A stretch of 64,000 bases of DNA from the NCBI GenBank assembly GCA_034659015.1, contig JAYEGL010000002.1, positions 496,001-560,000 of the forward strand. Direction: 5' to 3'. Source of the DNA: Maricaulis sp034659015. GTDB taxonomy: Bacteria; Pseudomonadota; Alphaproteobacteria; Caulobacterales; Maricaulaceae. A model generated the notes under the pieces. That model was not told the origin of the DNA and made no database searches. It worked only from the letters and a program-made list of their open reading frames with translations. Numbering within the stretch: the first letter of the stretch is position 1; every line of letters begins with the position of its first letter. This document shows, piece by piece, positions 15,097-24,437 of this stretch. Both the position numbers and the translations under genes were made by a program.

Positions 15097-15833
15097 TATG
15101 TCTCCGGGCTGAAGCGTTCGGTCATTGCGTGGCGCGCGCCGGGATGGGTGAGGCGGGCATAGGTGACCACGTCATTGCCCTGGAAGGTGCGCCGTTCCAG
15201 CACCAGGCAGGCGGCCCCGGGGGCGACACCCAGGCGGCGGGCCAGATCCGGGCCGGCATTGATGGCGGAGACGGTGTGCTCGGCCTCGGTCCAGGGCGCG
15301 GCGCGCAGCAGCCAGCCGCCGGGGCCTTCCTCGCCGAAACCGGCATGGGCCGCTTCCGGCAGCAGGGCGAGATTGATCCAGCGCTCCTCGAACTCGACGA
15401 TTTCGCCATCGGCCGTGTGCAGGCATTCCACGTGCTGCAGGCGCGCGCCCAGCGGCAGGCGCATCGCCTTGGCGATGGCGTCCGGCGCGGGCACGGTCTC
15501 GTCGGTCTCGCAGCGATAGCCGTAGGCCTGGCCGCGCGCCGGAATGGCCTTGGCCATGTCGACGATCTTGAGAAGCGCCGCGGGCGCGTCGGGCTGGGCG
15601 ACGAAGGTGCCGGCGCGGCGGCGGCGGACCAGAAGCCCGTCCTCGGTCAGTTCGCGCAAGGCGCGGTTCACGGTCATCCGGGCCGCGGCCAGCGACTGGC
15701 TCAGCTCGGCCTCGGAGGGCAGGCGGTCGCCGGGTTTCCAGGCGCCGGAGCGGATGCGGGCCGTGACGGCGCGCTTGATCTGGTCGTAGACCGGGCCGTG
15801 CCCGTCCAGTTCGATCCCCTCGATCTGCGACAT
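15096..15833 (-). CDS. hutC: histidine utilisation repressor, GntR/HutC family
   Basis: 245 residues. N-terminal GntR winged helix (YDQIKRAVTARIRSGAWKPG, then LPSEAELSQSLAAARMTVNR) and a C-terminal UTRA effector domain (ALRELTEDGLLVRRRRAGTF onward, FEERWINLALLPEA). In known bacteria HutC binds urocanate and releases the hut promoters. It overlaps hutF by one base (TGATG) and faces a candidate operator at 17242-17255. Assigning it to HutC, not another UTRA regulator, rests on the neighbours. Confidence 0.92.
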   Translation of the reverse strand: MSQIEGIELDGHGPVYDQIKRAVTARIRSGAWKPGDRLPSEAELSQSLAAARMTVNRALRELTEDGLLVRRRRAGTFVAQPDAPAALLKIVDMAKAIPARGQAYGYRCETDETVPAPDAIAKAMRLPLGARLQHVECLHTADGEIVEFEERWINLALLPEAAHAGFGEEGPGGWLLRAAPWTEAEHTVSAINAGPDLARRLGVAPGAACLVLERRTFQGNDVVTYARLTHPGARHAMTERFSPET

Positions 15834-17200
15834 CAGCCTGCTCCGTCCAGCAAATCGGCGATGGCGCCGCGATAGGCGGCGGCGACGCGGTCCCGTACCG
15901 CGGCGCGGCCGTTGCGCACCCGTTCACGCCCGCCGACATGGACCGAGCGGACCTGCCGGTTGTCGCCGCAGAACAGCCAGCTGTCCAGCAGGGCGTCGCC
16001 GCTCCGGCCGGCCAGCACGGGGTCGGCGGTGTCGAGCTCGACGAGATCGGCACGTTCGCCGACCGCGAGACCGCGCGCCGGCTGTTGAAGCGCCTGCGCC
16101 CCGCCGGCCAGGGCGGCCTCGAACAGGGTGCGGCCGGTCGACTGTCCCGGCCCGGCCAGCGCGTTGCGGCGGCGACGGGTGAGGCGAACGCCGTATTCCA
16201 GCAGGCGCAATTCCTCGGCCAGATCGATGCGGATATGGCTGTCCGAGCCAATGCCGATCCGGCCGCCGGCCTGAAGATAGGCCTCGGCAGGAAAAAGCCC
16301 GTCGCCGAGATTGGCCTCGGTCAGCGGACACAGCCCGACTACCGCGCCGGAGCCGGCGAGGGCCGCGGTTTCCGCCTCGTCCATGTGCGTGGCGTGCACC
16401 AGGCACCAGTCGGCGTTAACCTCAAAATGGTCCATGAGATGTGCCACCGGGCGCTGTCCGGTGGCGGCCAGGCAGTCCTCGATTTCCTGTGTCTGCTCGG
16501 AAATATGGATGTGCACGGGGGCGTTTTCCACAAGCGGCAGGATGGCAGAAATATCCTTAACGGGCGCGGCGCGCAGGGAGTGAGGTGCCAGGCCCAGCCG
16601 GGCATGGGGCAGGGCGCCGACATGGCGCCGCGCGGCCTCGATCAGGGCCGCATAACTGTCCGGATCGTGCAGGAAGCGGCGCTGGCCATGGCTCGCCTCC
16701 GCCTCGCCGAACCCGCTGTAGCGGTAATAGACCGGCAGCAAGGTCAGCGCGATCCCGGTCGTGTCCGCTGCCGCGCAGATGCGTCCGGCCATCTCGGCGC
16801 GGTCGTCATAGGGCGTCCCGTCGGGGGTGTGATGGAGGTAGTGGAACTCGCCCACGCTGGTGAAGCCGCTCTCCAGCATCTCCACCTGCACGAGGGCCGC
16901 GATCGCCTCGACATGGTCAGGGGTGAGGCGGTCGTTGAAGGCGTACATCAATTGCCGCCAGGACCAGAAACTGTCCTCGGTCTCGCCGCGCCGCTCGGTC
17001 AGGCCCGCCATGGCGCGCTGGAAACTGTGGGAATGCAGATTGGCCATGCCGGGCAGGACGGTGCCCAGACGCACGGCCTCCGCAGCGGGCCGGGTGTCTG
17101 TTTCCAGGGCGGCGATCCTGCCGCCGGCATCCACGGTCATCGAAACGCCGCTTGCCCAACCCTCCGGCAACAGGCAGCTCTCGGCATGAAACTCAGTCAT
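15833..17200 (-). CDS. hutF: formimidoylglutamate deiminase
   Basis: 455-residue amidohydrolase that releases ammonia from N-formimino-L-glutamate to give N-formylglutamate. Metal motif HSHSFQRAM near residue 56, then THMDEAE and GSDSHIRIDL with the C-terminal metal aspartate. Its presence together with hutG defines the five-step (HutF/HutG) variant of histidine degradation, not the one-step HutE route. It is transcribed with hutC away from hutI, and the shared intergenic region holds the HutC site. Confidence 0.94.
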   Translation of the reverse strand: MTEFHAESCLLPEGWASGVSMTVDAGGRIAALETDTRPAAEAVRLGTVLPGMANLHSHSFQRAMAGLTERRGETEDSFWSWRQLMYAFNDRLTPDHVEAIAALVQVEMLESGFTSVGEFHYLHHTPDGTPYDDRAEMAGRICAAADTTGIALTLLPVYYRYSGFGEAEASHGQRRFLHDPDSYAALIEAARRHVGALPHARLGLAPHSLRAAPVKDISAILPLVENAPVHIHISEQTQEIEDCLAATGQRPVAHLMDHFEVNADWCLVHATHMDEAETAALAGSGAVVGLCPLTEANLGDGLFPAEAYLQAGGRIGIGSDSHIRIDLAEELRLLEYGVRLTRRRRNALAGPGQSTGRTLFEAALAGGAQALQQPARGLAVGERADLVELDTADPVLAGRSGDALLDSWLFCGDNRQVRSVHVGGRERVRNGRAAVRDRVAAAYRGAIADLLDGAG

Positions 17201-17241
17201 CGCGGCATCACTCCGCTGGACAGACTCGAAATCGGGACTTT

Positions 17242-17255
17242 ATTGTATAGACAAT
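17242..17255. promoter_or_regulatory. HutC operator candidate
   Basis: Inverted repeat ATTGT-ATAG-ACAAT in the 78-bp divergent region between hutF and hutI. The TTGTATA..ACAA form agrees with the known style of HutC sites. One site placed centrally could repress both directions. Confidence 0.75.
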
Positions 17256-17278
17256 TAGCCGCTTGCAAAGGCCGCTCC

Positions 17279-18487
17279 ATGCAGTTCGACCGACTTCTCA
17301 CCCATGCGCGTCTGGCCACCATGGTGCCTGGCGAAACCGCCTATGGCGCCGTGGAAAACGGCGCGGTCGGAATCTCAGGCGACCGCATCGCCTGGGCCGG
17401 TCCGATGAACGAGATTCCGGGCGAGGCGCTATTCACCGAAAACATGGAGGGCCGCTGGGTCACGCCGGCCCTGGTGGACTGCCACACCCATCTCGTCTTC
17501 GCCGGCGACCGGTCCGACGAATACGAGCGCAAGCTGGCCGGCAAGGATTACGCCGCCATTGCCCGCGCGGGCGGCGGCATCCGCAAGACCGTCGAGGCGA
17601 CGCGCAAGGCCGGCGCGGCCGAACTGGCCGCCGGGGCCCTGGCGCGCCTGGATACGCTGGCCCAGGAGGGTGCGGGGACGGTCGAGATCAAGTCCGGTTA
17701 CGGGCTCACCCATGACAGCGAGCTGACCCAGCTCAAGGCGGCGCGCGGCGTCGGACTGGCCTCGGGCATGCGGATTTCCGCCACCCTGCTGGCCGCGCAC
17801 ACCGTGCCGGCCGAGTATGAGGGGCGTTCGGGCGATTACATCGACGCGGTCTGCCTGCCGCTGATCCGCGAGGTCGCGAAGACCGGTCTGGCCGACGCGG
17901 TGGACGCCTATTGCGAGGGCATCGCCTTTTCGCCCGAAGAGACGCGCCGCCTCTTCATCGCCGCCAAGGCGGCCGGCCTGCCGGTCAAGCTTCATGCCGA
18001 CCAGCTCTCCGACACGGGCGGCGGCAAGCTGGTCGCCGAATTCGGCGGGCTGTCGGCGGACCATATCGAATACACGAATGACGACGGCATCGCCGCGATG
18101 GGCAAGGCCGGCACGGTCGGCGTGCTGCTGCCCGGCGCCTTCTATTCCCTGCGCGAGACGCAGAAACCGCCGGTGGAAAAACTGCGCGCCGCCGGCGTGC
18201 CCCTGGCCGTGGCGACGGACGCCAATCCGGGCACCTCGCCGCTGGTCTCGCTGCTGACCGCGGCGAACATGGCGTGCACCCTGTTCCACCTGACGGTGGA
18301 GGAGGCGATCGCCGGCATCACCCGCGAAGGCGCGCGCGCCCTGGGCCTGGCTGGCGAGATCGGCACGATCGAGGCCGGCAAGGTCGCCGACCTCGCCGTC
18401 TGGGACATCGAGCGCCCGGCGGAACTGGTTCAATGGATCGGACGGCGGCCCCTGCATGGCCGCATCCTGGGAGGAGAATGGCTGTGA
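17279..18487 (+). CDS. hutI: imidazolonepropionase
   Basis: 402 residues. Hydrolyses imidazolonepropionate to N-formimino-glutamate, the third step of histidine degradation. Amidohydrolase metal motif DCHTHLVFAG, then EIKSGYGLTHDSELTQL, KLHADQLSDTGGGKLVAEFG with a metal-binding histidine, and DANPGTSP with the catalytic aspartate. The ATG is chosen because it follows AAAGG by about 8 nt and matches the family start. It overlaps hutH by 4 bp. Confidence 0.95.
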   Translation: MQFDRLLTHARLATMVPGETAYGAVENGAVGISGDRIAWAGPMNEIPGEALFTENMEGRWVTPALVDCHTHLVFAGDRSDEYERKLAGKDYAAIARAGGGIRKTVEATRKAGAAELAAGALARLDTLAQEGAGTVEIKSGYGLTHDSELTQLKAARGVGLASGMRISATLLAAHTVPAEYEGRSGDYIDAVCLPLIREVAKTGLADAVDAYCEGIAFSPEETRRLFIAAKAAGLPVKLHADQLSDTGGGKLVAEFGGLSADHIEYTNDDGIAAMGKAGTVGVLLPGAFYSLRETQKPPVEKLRAAGVPLAVATDANPGTSPLVSLLTAANMACTLFHLTVEEAIAGITREGARALGLAGEIGTIEAGKVADLAVWDIERPAELVQWIGRRPLHGRILGGEWL

Positions 18488-20007
18488 GTGCGGTGACCGT
18501 AACCCCCGGTGCGATGACCCTGGCCGACTGGGCCGCCATCTGGCGCGGCGCGGCCGTGACGATCGATCCGTCCGCGAAACCCGATGTGGATGCCGCGGCA
18601 CAGACGGTGGACGATCTCATCGCCTCGGGCCGGGCCGTCTACGGGCTCAATACCGGTTTCGGCAAGCTGGCCCAGACGCGCATCGCCGACGACGAGCTGG
18701 CGACGCTGCAGGAGCGGTTGGTGCTCTCCCATGCCGCCGGTGTCGGCGATCCGCTCCCCGAGCCCATCGTGCGCCTGGTCATGGCGCTGAAAATAGCCTC
18801 GCTGGGCCGCGGCGCCTCCGGCGTGCGCTGGACCACGATCCAGGCGCTCGAAGCCATGCTGGACAAGGGCGTGCTGCCCGTCATCCCGTCCCAGGGTTCG
18901 GTCGGCGCCTCCGGCGATCTCGCCCCGCTGGCCCATATGTCCGCCGCCCTGATCGGGGCGGGCGAGGCGACCTGGAAAGGCGAACGCCTGCCGGCGGCCG
19001 AGGCGCTCGCAAAGGCCGGGCTGGAACCGGTGAGGCTGGGGCCCAAGGAAGGTCTGGCCCTGCTCAACGGCACCCAGACCTCCACCGCGCTGGCGCTGGC
19101 CGGCCTGTTCGGGGTCGAGGCGGGCTTCCAGGGTGCGCTGGTCTCTGGTGCCTTCAGCGTCGATGCGGCCAAAGGCTCGGTCGCGCCGTTCGACAAGCGC
19201 ATCCATGCCCTGCGCGGCCAGCCGGGCCAGATCGCGGTCGCGGAAAGCCTGCGCGACCTGATGGCGGGGTCGCAGATCCTTGCCAGCCATGAAGGCTGCG
19301 GCAAGATCCAGGATCCGTACTGCCTGCGCTGCCAGCCCCAGGTGATGGGTGCCGTGCTGGACCTTTTGCGCCAGGCCGGCCAGGTGCTTGAGCGCGAAGC
19401 CAATGCCGTTACCGACAATCCGCTGGTCTTCACCGATACCGGCGAGGCGATCTCCGGCGGGAATTTCCACGCCGAACCGGTCGCCTTCGTCGCCGACCAG
19501 ATCGCCATGGCGGCCTGCGAGATCGGATCCATCTGCGAGCGCCGCGTGGCGCTGCTGACCGACCCGGCGGTGTCCGGCCTGCCGGCCTTCCTGACGCCCA
19601 ATCCGGGTATCAATTCCGGCTTCATGATCGCCCATGTCACCGCGGCGGCGCTGGTCTCGGAAAACAAGCAGAAGGCCTATCCGGCTTCCGTCGACAGCAT
19701 TCCCACCAGCGCCAACCAGGAAGACCATGTCTCCATGGCCACCCACGGCGCCTACCGCCTGCTGAAAATGGCACAGAACCTTCACGCCGTCGTCGGCATC
19801 GAGGCGCTGAGCGCGGTGCAGGGGATGGATTTCCATGACGGGCTGACCAGCTCGCCGCGCCTGGAAAAGGCGCGCGCCGTCCTGCGCGAGGCCGTTCCGG
19901 CTTTAAGCGACGACCGTTATTTCGCCTGCGATATCGAAGCGGCGCGCGACCTGGTCTCGACCGGCGCCCTGGCCGATGCGGCGGGCGAACTTCCCGGAGT
20001 GATGTGA
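18484..20007 (+). CDS. hutH: histidine ammonia-lyase
   Basis: 507 residues. Deaminates histidine to urocanate, the first step of the pathway and the source of the inducer. The Ala-Ser-Gly triad at residues 142-144 (GSVGASGDLAPLAHM) forms the MIO cofactor; YGLNTGFGKLA at residue 53 and the substrate-binding region near NPLVF are intact. The GTG overlapping the hutI stop is preferred over the ATG 6 nt upstream because the strong GGAGG site is then 9 nt away, not 3. The difference is two residues. Confidence 0.95.
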   Translation: MSAVTVTPGAMTLADWAAIWRGAAVTIDPSAKPDVDAAAQTVDDLIASGRAVYGLNTGFGKLAQTRIADDELATLQERLVLSHAAGVGDPLPEPIVRLVMALKIASLGRGASGVRWTTIQALEAMLDKGVLPVIPSQGSVGASGDLAPLAHMSAALIGAGEATWKGERLPAAEALAKAGLEPVRLGPKEGLALLNGTQTSTALALAGLFGVEAGFQGALVSGAFSVDAAKGSVAPFDKRIHALRGQPGQIAVAESLRDLMAGSQILASHEGCGKIQDPYCLRCQPQVMGAVLDLLRQAGQVLEREANAVTDNPLVFTDTGEAISGGNFHAEPVAFVADQIAMAACEIGSICERRVALLTDPAVSGLPAFLTPNPGINSGFMIAHVTAAALVSENKQKAYPASVDSIPTSANQEDHVSMATHGAYRLLKMAQNLHAVVGIEALSAVQGMDFHDGLTSSPRLEKARAVLREAVPALSDDRYFACDIEAARDLVSTGALADAAGELPGVM

Positions 20008-20834
20008 TGGCGGGCGATCCGACCGACATTTTCGCGCTGCATCGCGGATACTCGCCGCTGATCGTCTCCATGCCGCATTCCGGCACGGCGCTGAGCCCGG
20101 GCCTGGAAACCCGGCTGAGCGATGCGGCGCGCGGCCTGCCGGACACGGACTGGCATGTGCCGCGGCTCTACGATTTCCTGGGCGATCTGGACGCCTCGAT
20201 CATCCGCGCGAACTATTCGCGTTATGTGATTGATCTCAATCGCGATCCGACCGGCGCTTCGCTCTATCCCGGACAGGCCACGACCGGGCTTGTGCCCACC
20301 ACGCTGTTCGACGGAACGCCGATCTACAGGGACGGTCAGGCGCCCGGCGAGGACGAGATCGAACAGCGCCGCACCGAGTATTACGATCCCTATCATCGCG
20401 CCCTGACCGAGCTGATCGTCGAGACCCGCATGGCGCACGGCTATGTCGTGCTGTGGGACGCCCATTCCATCGCCAGTCAGGTGCCACGTCTGTTCGAGGG
20501 CACGCTGCCCGATCTCAATCTGGGCACGAATGGCGGGGAGAGCTGCGACCGCACGATCGAGCGCTGGGCGGTGAAGGCGATGATGGATCACGAGGACTAC
20601 GCCTCGATCGTCAACGGGCGCTTCAAGGGCGGCTGGATCACCCGCGCCTATGGCCGGCCCGGCCTCAACGTCCACGCGCTCCAGATGGAGCTCGCCCAGG
20701 TGAACTACATGCGCGAGGCCCCGCCCTGGGGCTTTGACGAGGACAAGGCGGACCGGCTTCGCCCGGCGCTGAAGGACACAATGTTGGCGGCGCTCAAGGC
20801 GGCCGCCATGCTCTATTCCGGAGAGGTGAAATAG
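20007..20834 (+). CDS. hutG: N-formylglutamate deformylase
   Basis: 275 residues. Hydrolyses N-formylglutamate to glutamate and formate, the last step of the HutF/HutG route. Family motifs SPLIVSMPHSGTALSP, DLNRDP, LWDAHSIASQVPRLFEG (metal histidine) and NVHALQMELAQVNYM. The ATG lies 7 nt after GGAG and shares one base with the hutH stop; a GTG one codon earlier is possible. It ends the hutIHG run; hutU follows after a 282-bp gap filled by a repeat. Confidence 0.93.
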   Translation: MAGDPTDIFALHRGYSPLIVSMPHSGTALSPGLETRLSDAARGLPDTDWHVPRLYDFLGDLDASIIRANYSRYVIDLNRDPTGASLYPGQATTGLVPTTLFDGTPIYRDGQAPGEDEIEQRRTEYYDPYHRALTELIVETRMAHGYVVLWDAHSIASQVPRLFEGTLPDLNLGTNGGESCDRTIERWAVKAMMDHEDYASIVNGRFKGGWITRAYGRPGLNVHALQMELAQVNYMREAPPWGFDEDKADRLRPALKDTMLAALKAAAMLYSGEVK

Positions 20835-20903
20835 ATGGCGCCGGCCTGTCGGCAACAGCGTTCCTCGGCGGGTGAAAGGGAAGCGGAGCGGTGCAAGCGC
20901 GTC

Positions 20904-21052
20904 ATCCTTCCCCTTGACGGGGAAGGTGGGCCAGCGCGCAGCGCTGGGTCGGAAGGGGTGAATCCCGGTGCTGGATAATTTGCGGATACCTCGCCCCCAC
21001 CCCATCCACCGCCGCTTCGCGGCGGTCCCCCTGCCCCATCAAGGGGCAGGAT
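20904..21052. repeat. intergenic mosaic element, family A copy 1 (reverse orientation)
   Basis: About 149 bp. The ends are hairpins themselves: CCTTCCCCTTGACGGGGAAGG at the left (21 nt, positions 20906-20926) and one built on CTGCCCCATCAAGGGGCAG at the right. Between them lie CAGCGCGCAGCGCTG and CCGCCGCTTCGCGGCGG stems. Other copies are at 47357, 52465 and 55184. It separates hutG from hutU. Confidence 0.75.
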
Positions 21053-21116
21053 GGCGTTCCGCCATAGCGCTCTATTGCCCACGCACCCCAAGGCCCGTTT
21101 TGAAGGAAGGTCTCTC

Positions 21117-22784
21117 ATGAATACCCGCCGCGACAATTCCCGCACCATCCGCGCCAAGCACGGCAGCGAGCTGGACGCCACGCACTGGGCGGCCGAGGCG
21201 CCGCTGCGCATGCTGATGAACAATCTCGACCCCGAGGTCGCCGAGAAGCCCGAAGAACTCGTCGTCTATGGCGGGATCGGCCGCGCCGCGCGCGACTGGG
21301 AGAGTTACGACCGCATCGTGGCGACGCTGAAACGCCTGAAAGAGGACGAGACGCTGCTGGTCCAGTCCGGCAAGCCGGTCGGCGTGTTCCGCACTCACAC
21401 GAATGCGCCGCGCGTGCTGATCGCCAACTCCAATCTCGTGCCGCACTGGGCGACCTGGGAGCATTTCCGCGAGCTCGATAGGAAGGGGCTGATGATGTAC
21501 GGCCAGATGACGGCCGGGTCCTGGATCTATATCGGCTCGCAGGGCATCGTCCAGGGCACTTACGAGACCTTCGTGGAGGCGGGCCGCCAGCATTATGACG
21601 GCGATATGGCCGGCCGCTGGATCCTGACCGGCGGGCTGGGCGGCATGGGCGGCGCCCAGCCGCTGGCCGCGACCATGGCGGGCGCTTCCATGCTGGCCGT
21701 GGAATGCCAGCCCAGCCGGATCGAGATGCGTCTGAAGACCGGCTATCTCGACCGCAAGGCCGACACGCTGGACGAGGCGATGGACATCATCAACGCGGCG
21801 GTCGCCAAGAAGGAAGCCGTCTCGGTCGGCCTTCTGGGCAATGCGGCCGAGATCTTCCCGGAACTCGTCAGGCGCGGCATCAAGCCGGACATGGTCACCG
21901 ACCAGACCTCGGCGCACGACCCGGTCAACGGCTATCTGCCCGCCGGATGGACGCTGGCGCAATGGGACGAGACGCGCGAGAGCGACCCGGCCGCCGTCGA
22001 AAAGGCCGCCATGGCCTCGATGGCCGTGCAGGTGCGGGCCATGCTCGATTTCGCGGGGCAGGGCATCCCGACCTTCGATTACGGCAACAATATCCGCCAG
22101 ATGGCCCAGGATGAGGGCGTGGCGAACGCCTTCGACTTCCCCGGTTTCGTGCCGGCCTATATCCGCCCCTTGTTCTGCCGCGGCATCGGTCCCTTCCGCT
22201 GGGCGGCGCTGTCCGGCGATCCGGAGGATATCTACAAGACCGACGCGAAGGTGAAGGAACTCATCCCGGACAATCCGCATCTGCATCGCTGGCTCGACAT
22301 GGCGCGCGAGCGCATCCGCTTTCAGGGCCTGCCGGCGCGGATCTGCTGGGTCGGCCTGGGCGAGCGCCACAGGCTGGGTCTCGCCTTCAACGAGATGGTG
22401 GCGAAGGGCGAGCTGAAAGCCCCCGTCGTGATCGGCCGCGACCACCTGGATTCAGGCTCGGTCGCCAGCCCCAACCGGGAAACCGAAGGCATGATGGACG
22501 GCTCCGACGCCGTCGCCGACTGGCCCTTGCTGAACGCTTTGCTGAACACGGCGTCGGGCGCCACCTGGGTCTCGCTGCACCATGGCGGCGGGGTCGGCAT
22601 GGGCTATTCCATGCACTCCGGCCAGGTCGTCATGGCCGACGGCACGCCGGAAGCAGCCGAACGCGTCGGCCGCGTGCTGTGGAACGATCCGGGCACCGGC
22701 GTGATGCGCCATGCCGATGCGGGGTATGAGATCGCGAAAGAGTGCGCGCGGGAGCAGGGGCTGGATCTGCCGTCGGTGGATTGA
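21117..22784 (+). CDS. hutU: urocanate hydratase
   Basis: 555 residues, usual length. Hydrates urocanate to imidazolonepropionate with tightly bound NAD. Signatures GKPVGVFRTHTNAPRVLIAN, QMTAGSWIYIGSQGIVQGTY, GLGGMGGAQPLAATMAGA (NAD-binding) and GNAAEIFPELVRRG. The ATG has GGAAGG about 8 nt upstream. It is the last gene of the hut cluster, and its distance from hutG behind a mosaic element suggests either readthrough or its own promoter; no HutC-like palindrome is visible in the 64 bp between the repeat and the start. Confidence 0.96.
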   Translation: MNTRRDNSRTIRAKHGSELDATHWAAEAPLRMLMNNLDPEVAEKPEELVVYGGIGRAARDWESYDRIVATLKRLKEDETLLVQSGKPVGVFRTHTNAPRVLIANSNLVPHWATWEHFRELDRKGLMMYGQMTAGSWIYIGSQGIVQGTYETFVEAGRQHYDGDMAGRWILTGGLGGMGGAQPLAATMAGASMLAVECQPSRIEMRLKTGYLDRKADTLDEAMDIINAAVAKKEAVSVGLLGNAAEIFPELVRRGIKPDMVTDQTSAHDPVNGYLPAGWTLAQWDETRESDPAAVEKAAMASMAVQVRAMLDFAGQGIPTFDYGNNIRQMAQDEGVANAFDFPGFVPAYIRPLFCRGIGPFRWAALSGDPEDIYKTDAKVKELIPDNPHLHRWLDMARERIRFQGLPARICWVGLGERHRLGLAFNEMVAKGELKAPVVIGRDHLDSGSVASPNRETEGMMDGSDAVADWPLLNALLNTASGATWVSLHHGGGVGMGYSMHSGQVVMADGTPEAAERVGRVLWNDPGTGVMRHADAGYEIAKECAREQGLDLPSVD

Positions 22785-22799
22785 GGCATCGGCTGCATT

Positions 22800-22916
22800 T
22801 CTCCCGGCCGCATGCCCCGCGAAGGCGGGGCGGAGAGCCGGGATCGACGATGGTCCGTTTCAAGCAATGAGTGTCCCGTGGGTCCCGGATCGCGCTGTCG
22901 CGCGTCCGGGAAAAGC
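22800..22916. repeat. intergenic palindromic element, family D copy 1
   Basis: About 117 bp opening CTCCCGGCCG and closing GTCCGGGAAA, with internal stems CCCCGCGAAGGCGGGG and CCCGGATCGCG/CGCGCGTCCGGG. Related copies lie at 53748-53864 and, reversed, 29000-29133. It occupies the hutU-kbl gap. Confidence 0.65.
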
Positions 22917-22995
22917 GGGAACTGGCTTGGGATGACAATGGTGGATGTGGGCAATAGAAACGATCCCGACCCCGACTCGTTCAAGGAGCCCCGCC

Positions 22996-24198
22996 ATGTC
23001 CGACGCCTTTTTTGCCGATCTCAAAGCCGAGCTGGAAAACATCGAGGCGGACGGGCTGTACAAGCGCGAGCGGATCATCACCTCTCAGCAGTTTTCCGAG
23101 ATCGACGTGAAGACGGACGGGCACTCCGATCATGTCATCAATTTCTGCGCCAACAATTATCTCGGCCTGGCCAACCGGCCGGAACTGATCGAGGCGGCGA
23201 AGCAGACGCTGGACAGCCATGGTTTCGGCGTGGCTTCGGTGCGCTTCATCTGCGGCACCCAGGACCTGCATAAAGAGCTGGAAGCGAAGATCGCCGCCTT
23301 CACCGGCTGCGAGGACGCGATCCTCTATGCCGCGGCCTTCGACGCAAACGGCGGCGTGTTCGAACCGCTGCTGGGGCCGGAAGACGCGATCATTTCCGAC
23401 GCGCTCAACCATGCCTCCATCATCGACGGGGTGCGATTGTGCAAGGCGAAGCGCTATCGCTACGCCAATTCGGACATGGACGATCTGGAGACCCAGCTGA
23501 AACAGGCGCGGGCCGACGGCGCGCGCCACATCATCGTGGTCACCGACGGCGTATTCTCCATGGACGGCTATATCGCCAATTTGCCGGAGATCGTACGGCT
23601 GGCGAAACAGTATGACGCGCTGACCATGGTGGACGATTGCCACGCCCACGGCTTCATGGGCGAAAAAGGCCGCGGCACGCCGGAGCATTGCGGCGTGCTG
23701 GGCGAGATCGACATCATCACCGGCACGCTGGGCAAGGCGCTGGGCGGCGCGATGGGCGGTTTTACCGCCGCGCGCAAGGAAATCGTCGACATGCTGCGCC
23801 AGCGCTCGCGGCCTTATCTCTTCTCCAACTCGCTGGCGCCCTCCATCGTCGGCGCCTCGCTCAAGGCGCTCGACATGGTGGCCGAAGGCGACGATCTGCG
23901 CGCCCGCCTGTTCGACAATGCCAAACGCTTCCGCGCCGGCATGAGCGCGGCCGGCTTCGACCTCCTGCCCGGCGAGCATCCGATCATTCCCGTCATGCTG
24001 GGCGATGCCAAGCTGGCCCAGGAAATGGCGACCAAATTGATGGATGAGGGCGTCTATGTGATCGGCTTCTTCTATCCCGTCGTGCCCAAGGGCAAGGCGC
24101 GGATCCGCACCCAGATGTCCGCCGCCCACACGCCGGAGATGATCGACCGCGCGGTAGCGGCGTTTACGAAGGTGGGCAAGGACATGGGCGTGGTGTGA
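22996..24198 (+). CDS. kbl: 2-amino-3-ketobutyrate CoA ligase (glycine C-acetyltransferase)
   Basis: 400-residue PLP enzyme of the alpha-oxoamine synthase group that splits 2-amino-3-ketobutyrate with CoA into glycine and acetyl-CoA. The PLP lysine K247 lies in TGTLGKALGG; DDCHAHGFMG and NFCANNYLGLAN are typical. AAGGAG sits 7 nt before the chosen ATG; an upstream in-frame extension would translate the family D repeat and is rejected. The partner tdh is 2.6 kb downstream in the same direction with two other genes between, unlike the adjacent kbl-tdh pair of enterobacteria. Confidence 0.95.
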   Translation: MSDAFFADLKAELENIEADGLYKRERIITSQQFSEIDVKTDGHSDHVINFCANNYLGLANRPELIEAAKQTLDSHGFGVASVRFICGTQDLHKELEAKIAAFTGCEDAILYAAAFDANGGVFEPLLGPEDAIISDALNHASIIDGVRLCKAKRYRYANSDMDDLETQLKQARADGARHIIVVTDGVFSMDGYIANLPEIVRLAKQYDALTMVDDCHAHGFMGEKGRGTPEHCGVLGEIDIITGTLGKALGGAMGGFTAARKEIVDMLRQRSRPYLFSNSLAPSIVGASLKALDMVAEGDDLRARLFDNAKRFRAGMSAAGFDLLPGEHPIIPVMLGDAKLAQEMATKLMDEGVYVIGFFYPVVPKGKARIRTQMSAAHTPEMIDRAVAAFTKVGKDMGVV

Positions 24199-24246
24199 TT
24201 TTCCGCCCCACGTCAGTGGGGAACGGGCTCGACCTGACTCATTCAC

Positions 24247-24404
24247 ACCGTCATCCCACGGTCCCTGCGCGAGCAGGGGTCCGGGGGACCTGAACCAACC
24301 GGTAGGCGGTTCTGGTATCGATATCGGCAAGACAAGACCGTCCACGTGAGCCGAGGTCCCCCGGACCACCCGCCTGCGCGAGCAGGGGGCCGGGGGATGA
24401 CGGT
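24247..24404. repeat. intergenic palindromic element, family C copy 2
   Basis: About 158 bp starting ACCGTCATCCCACGGTCC and ending CCGGGGGATGACGGT, so the outermost bases pair. Long internal arms of the GGTCCGGGGGACC type repeat at both sides. Closest relative of the element at 5456-5593. Confidence 0.75.
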
Positions 24405-24437
24405 GGAGATGGTGCTGAAAAGGGATAATCTGACCCC

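Noticed and set aside
22945..22995. An N-terminal extension of kbl by 17 codons
   Set aside because: The added residues come from repeat-flanking DNA, and a good AAGGAG site sits before the standard Kbl start.
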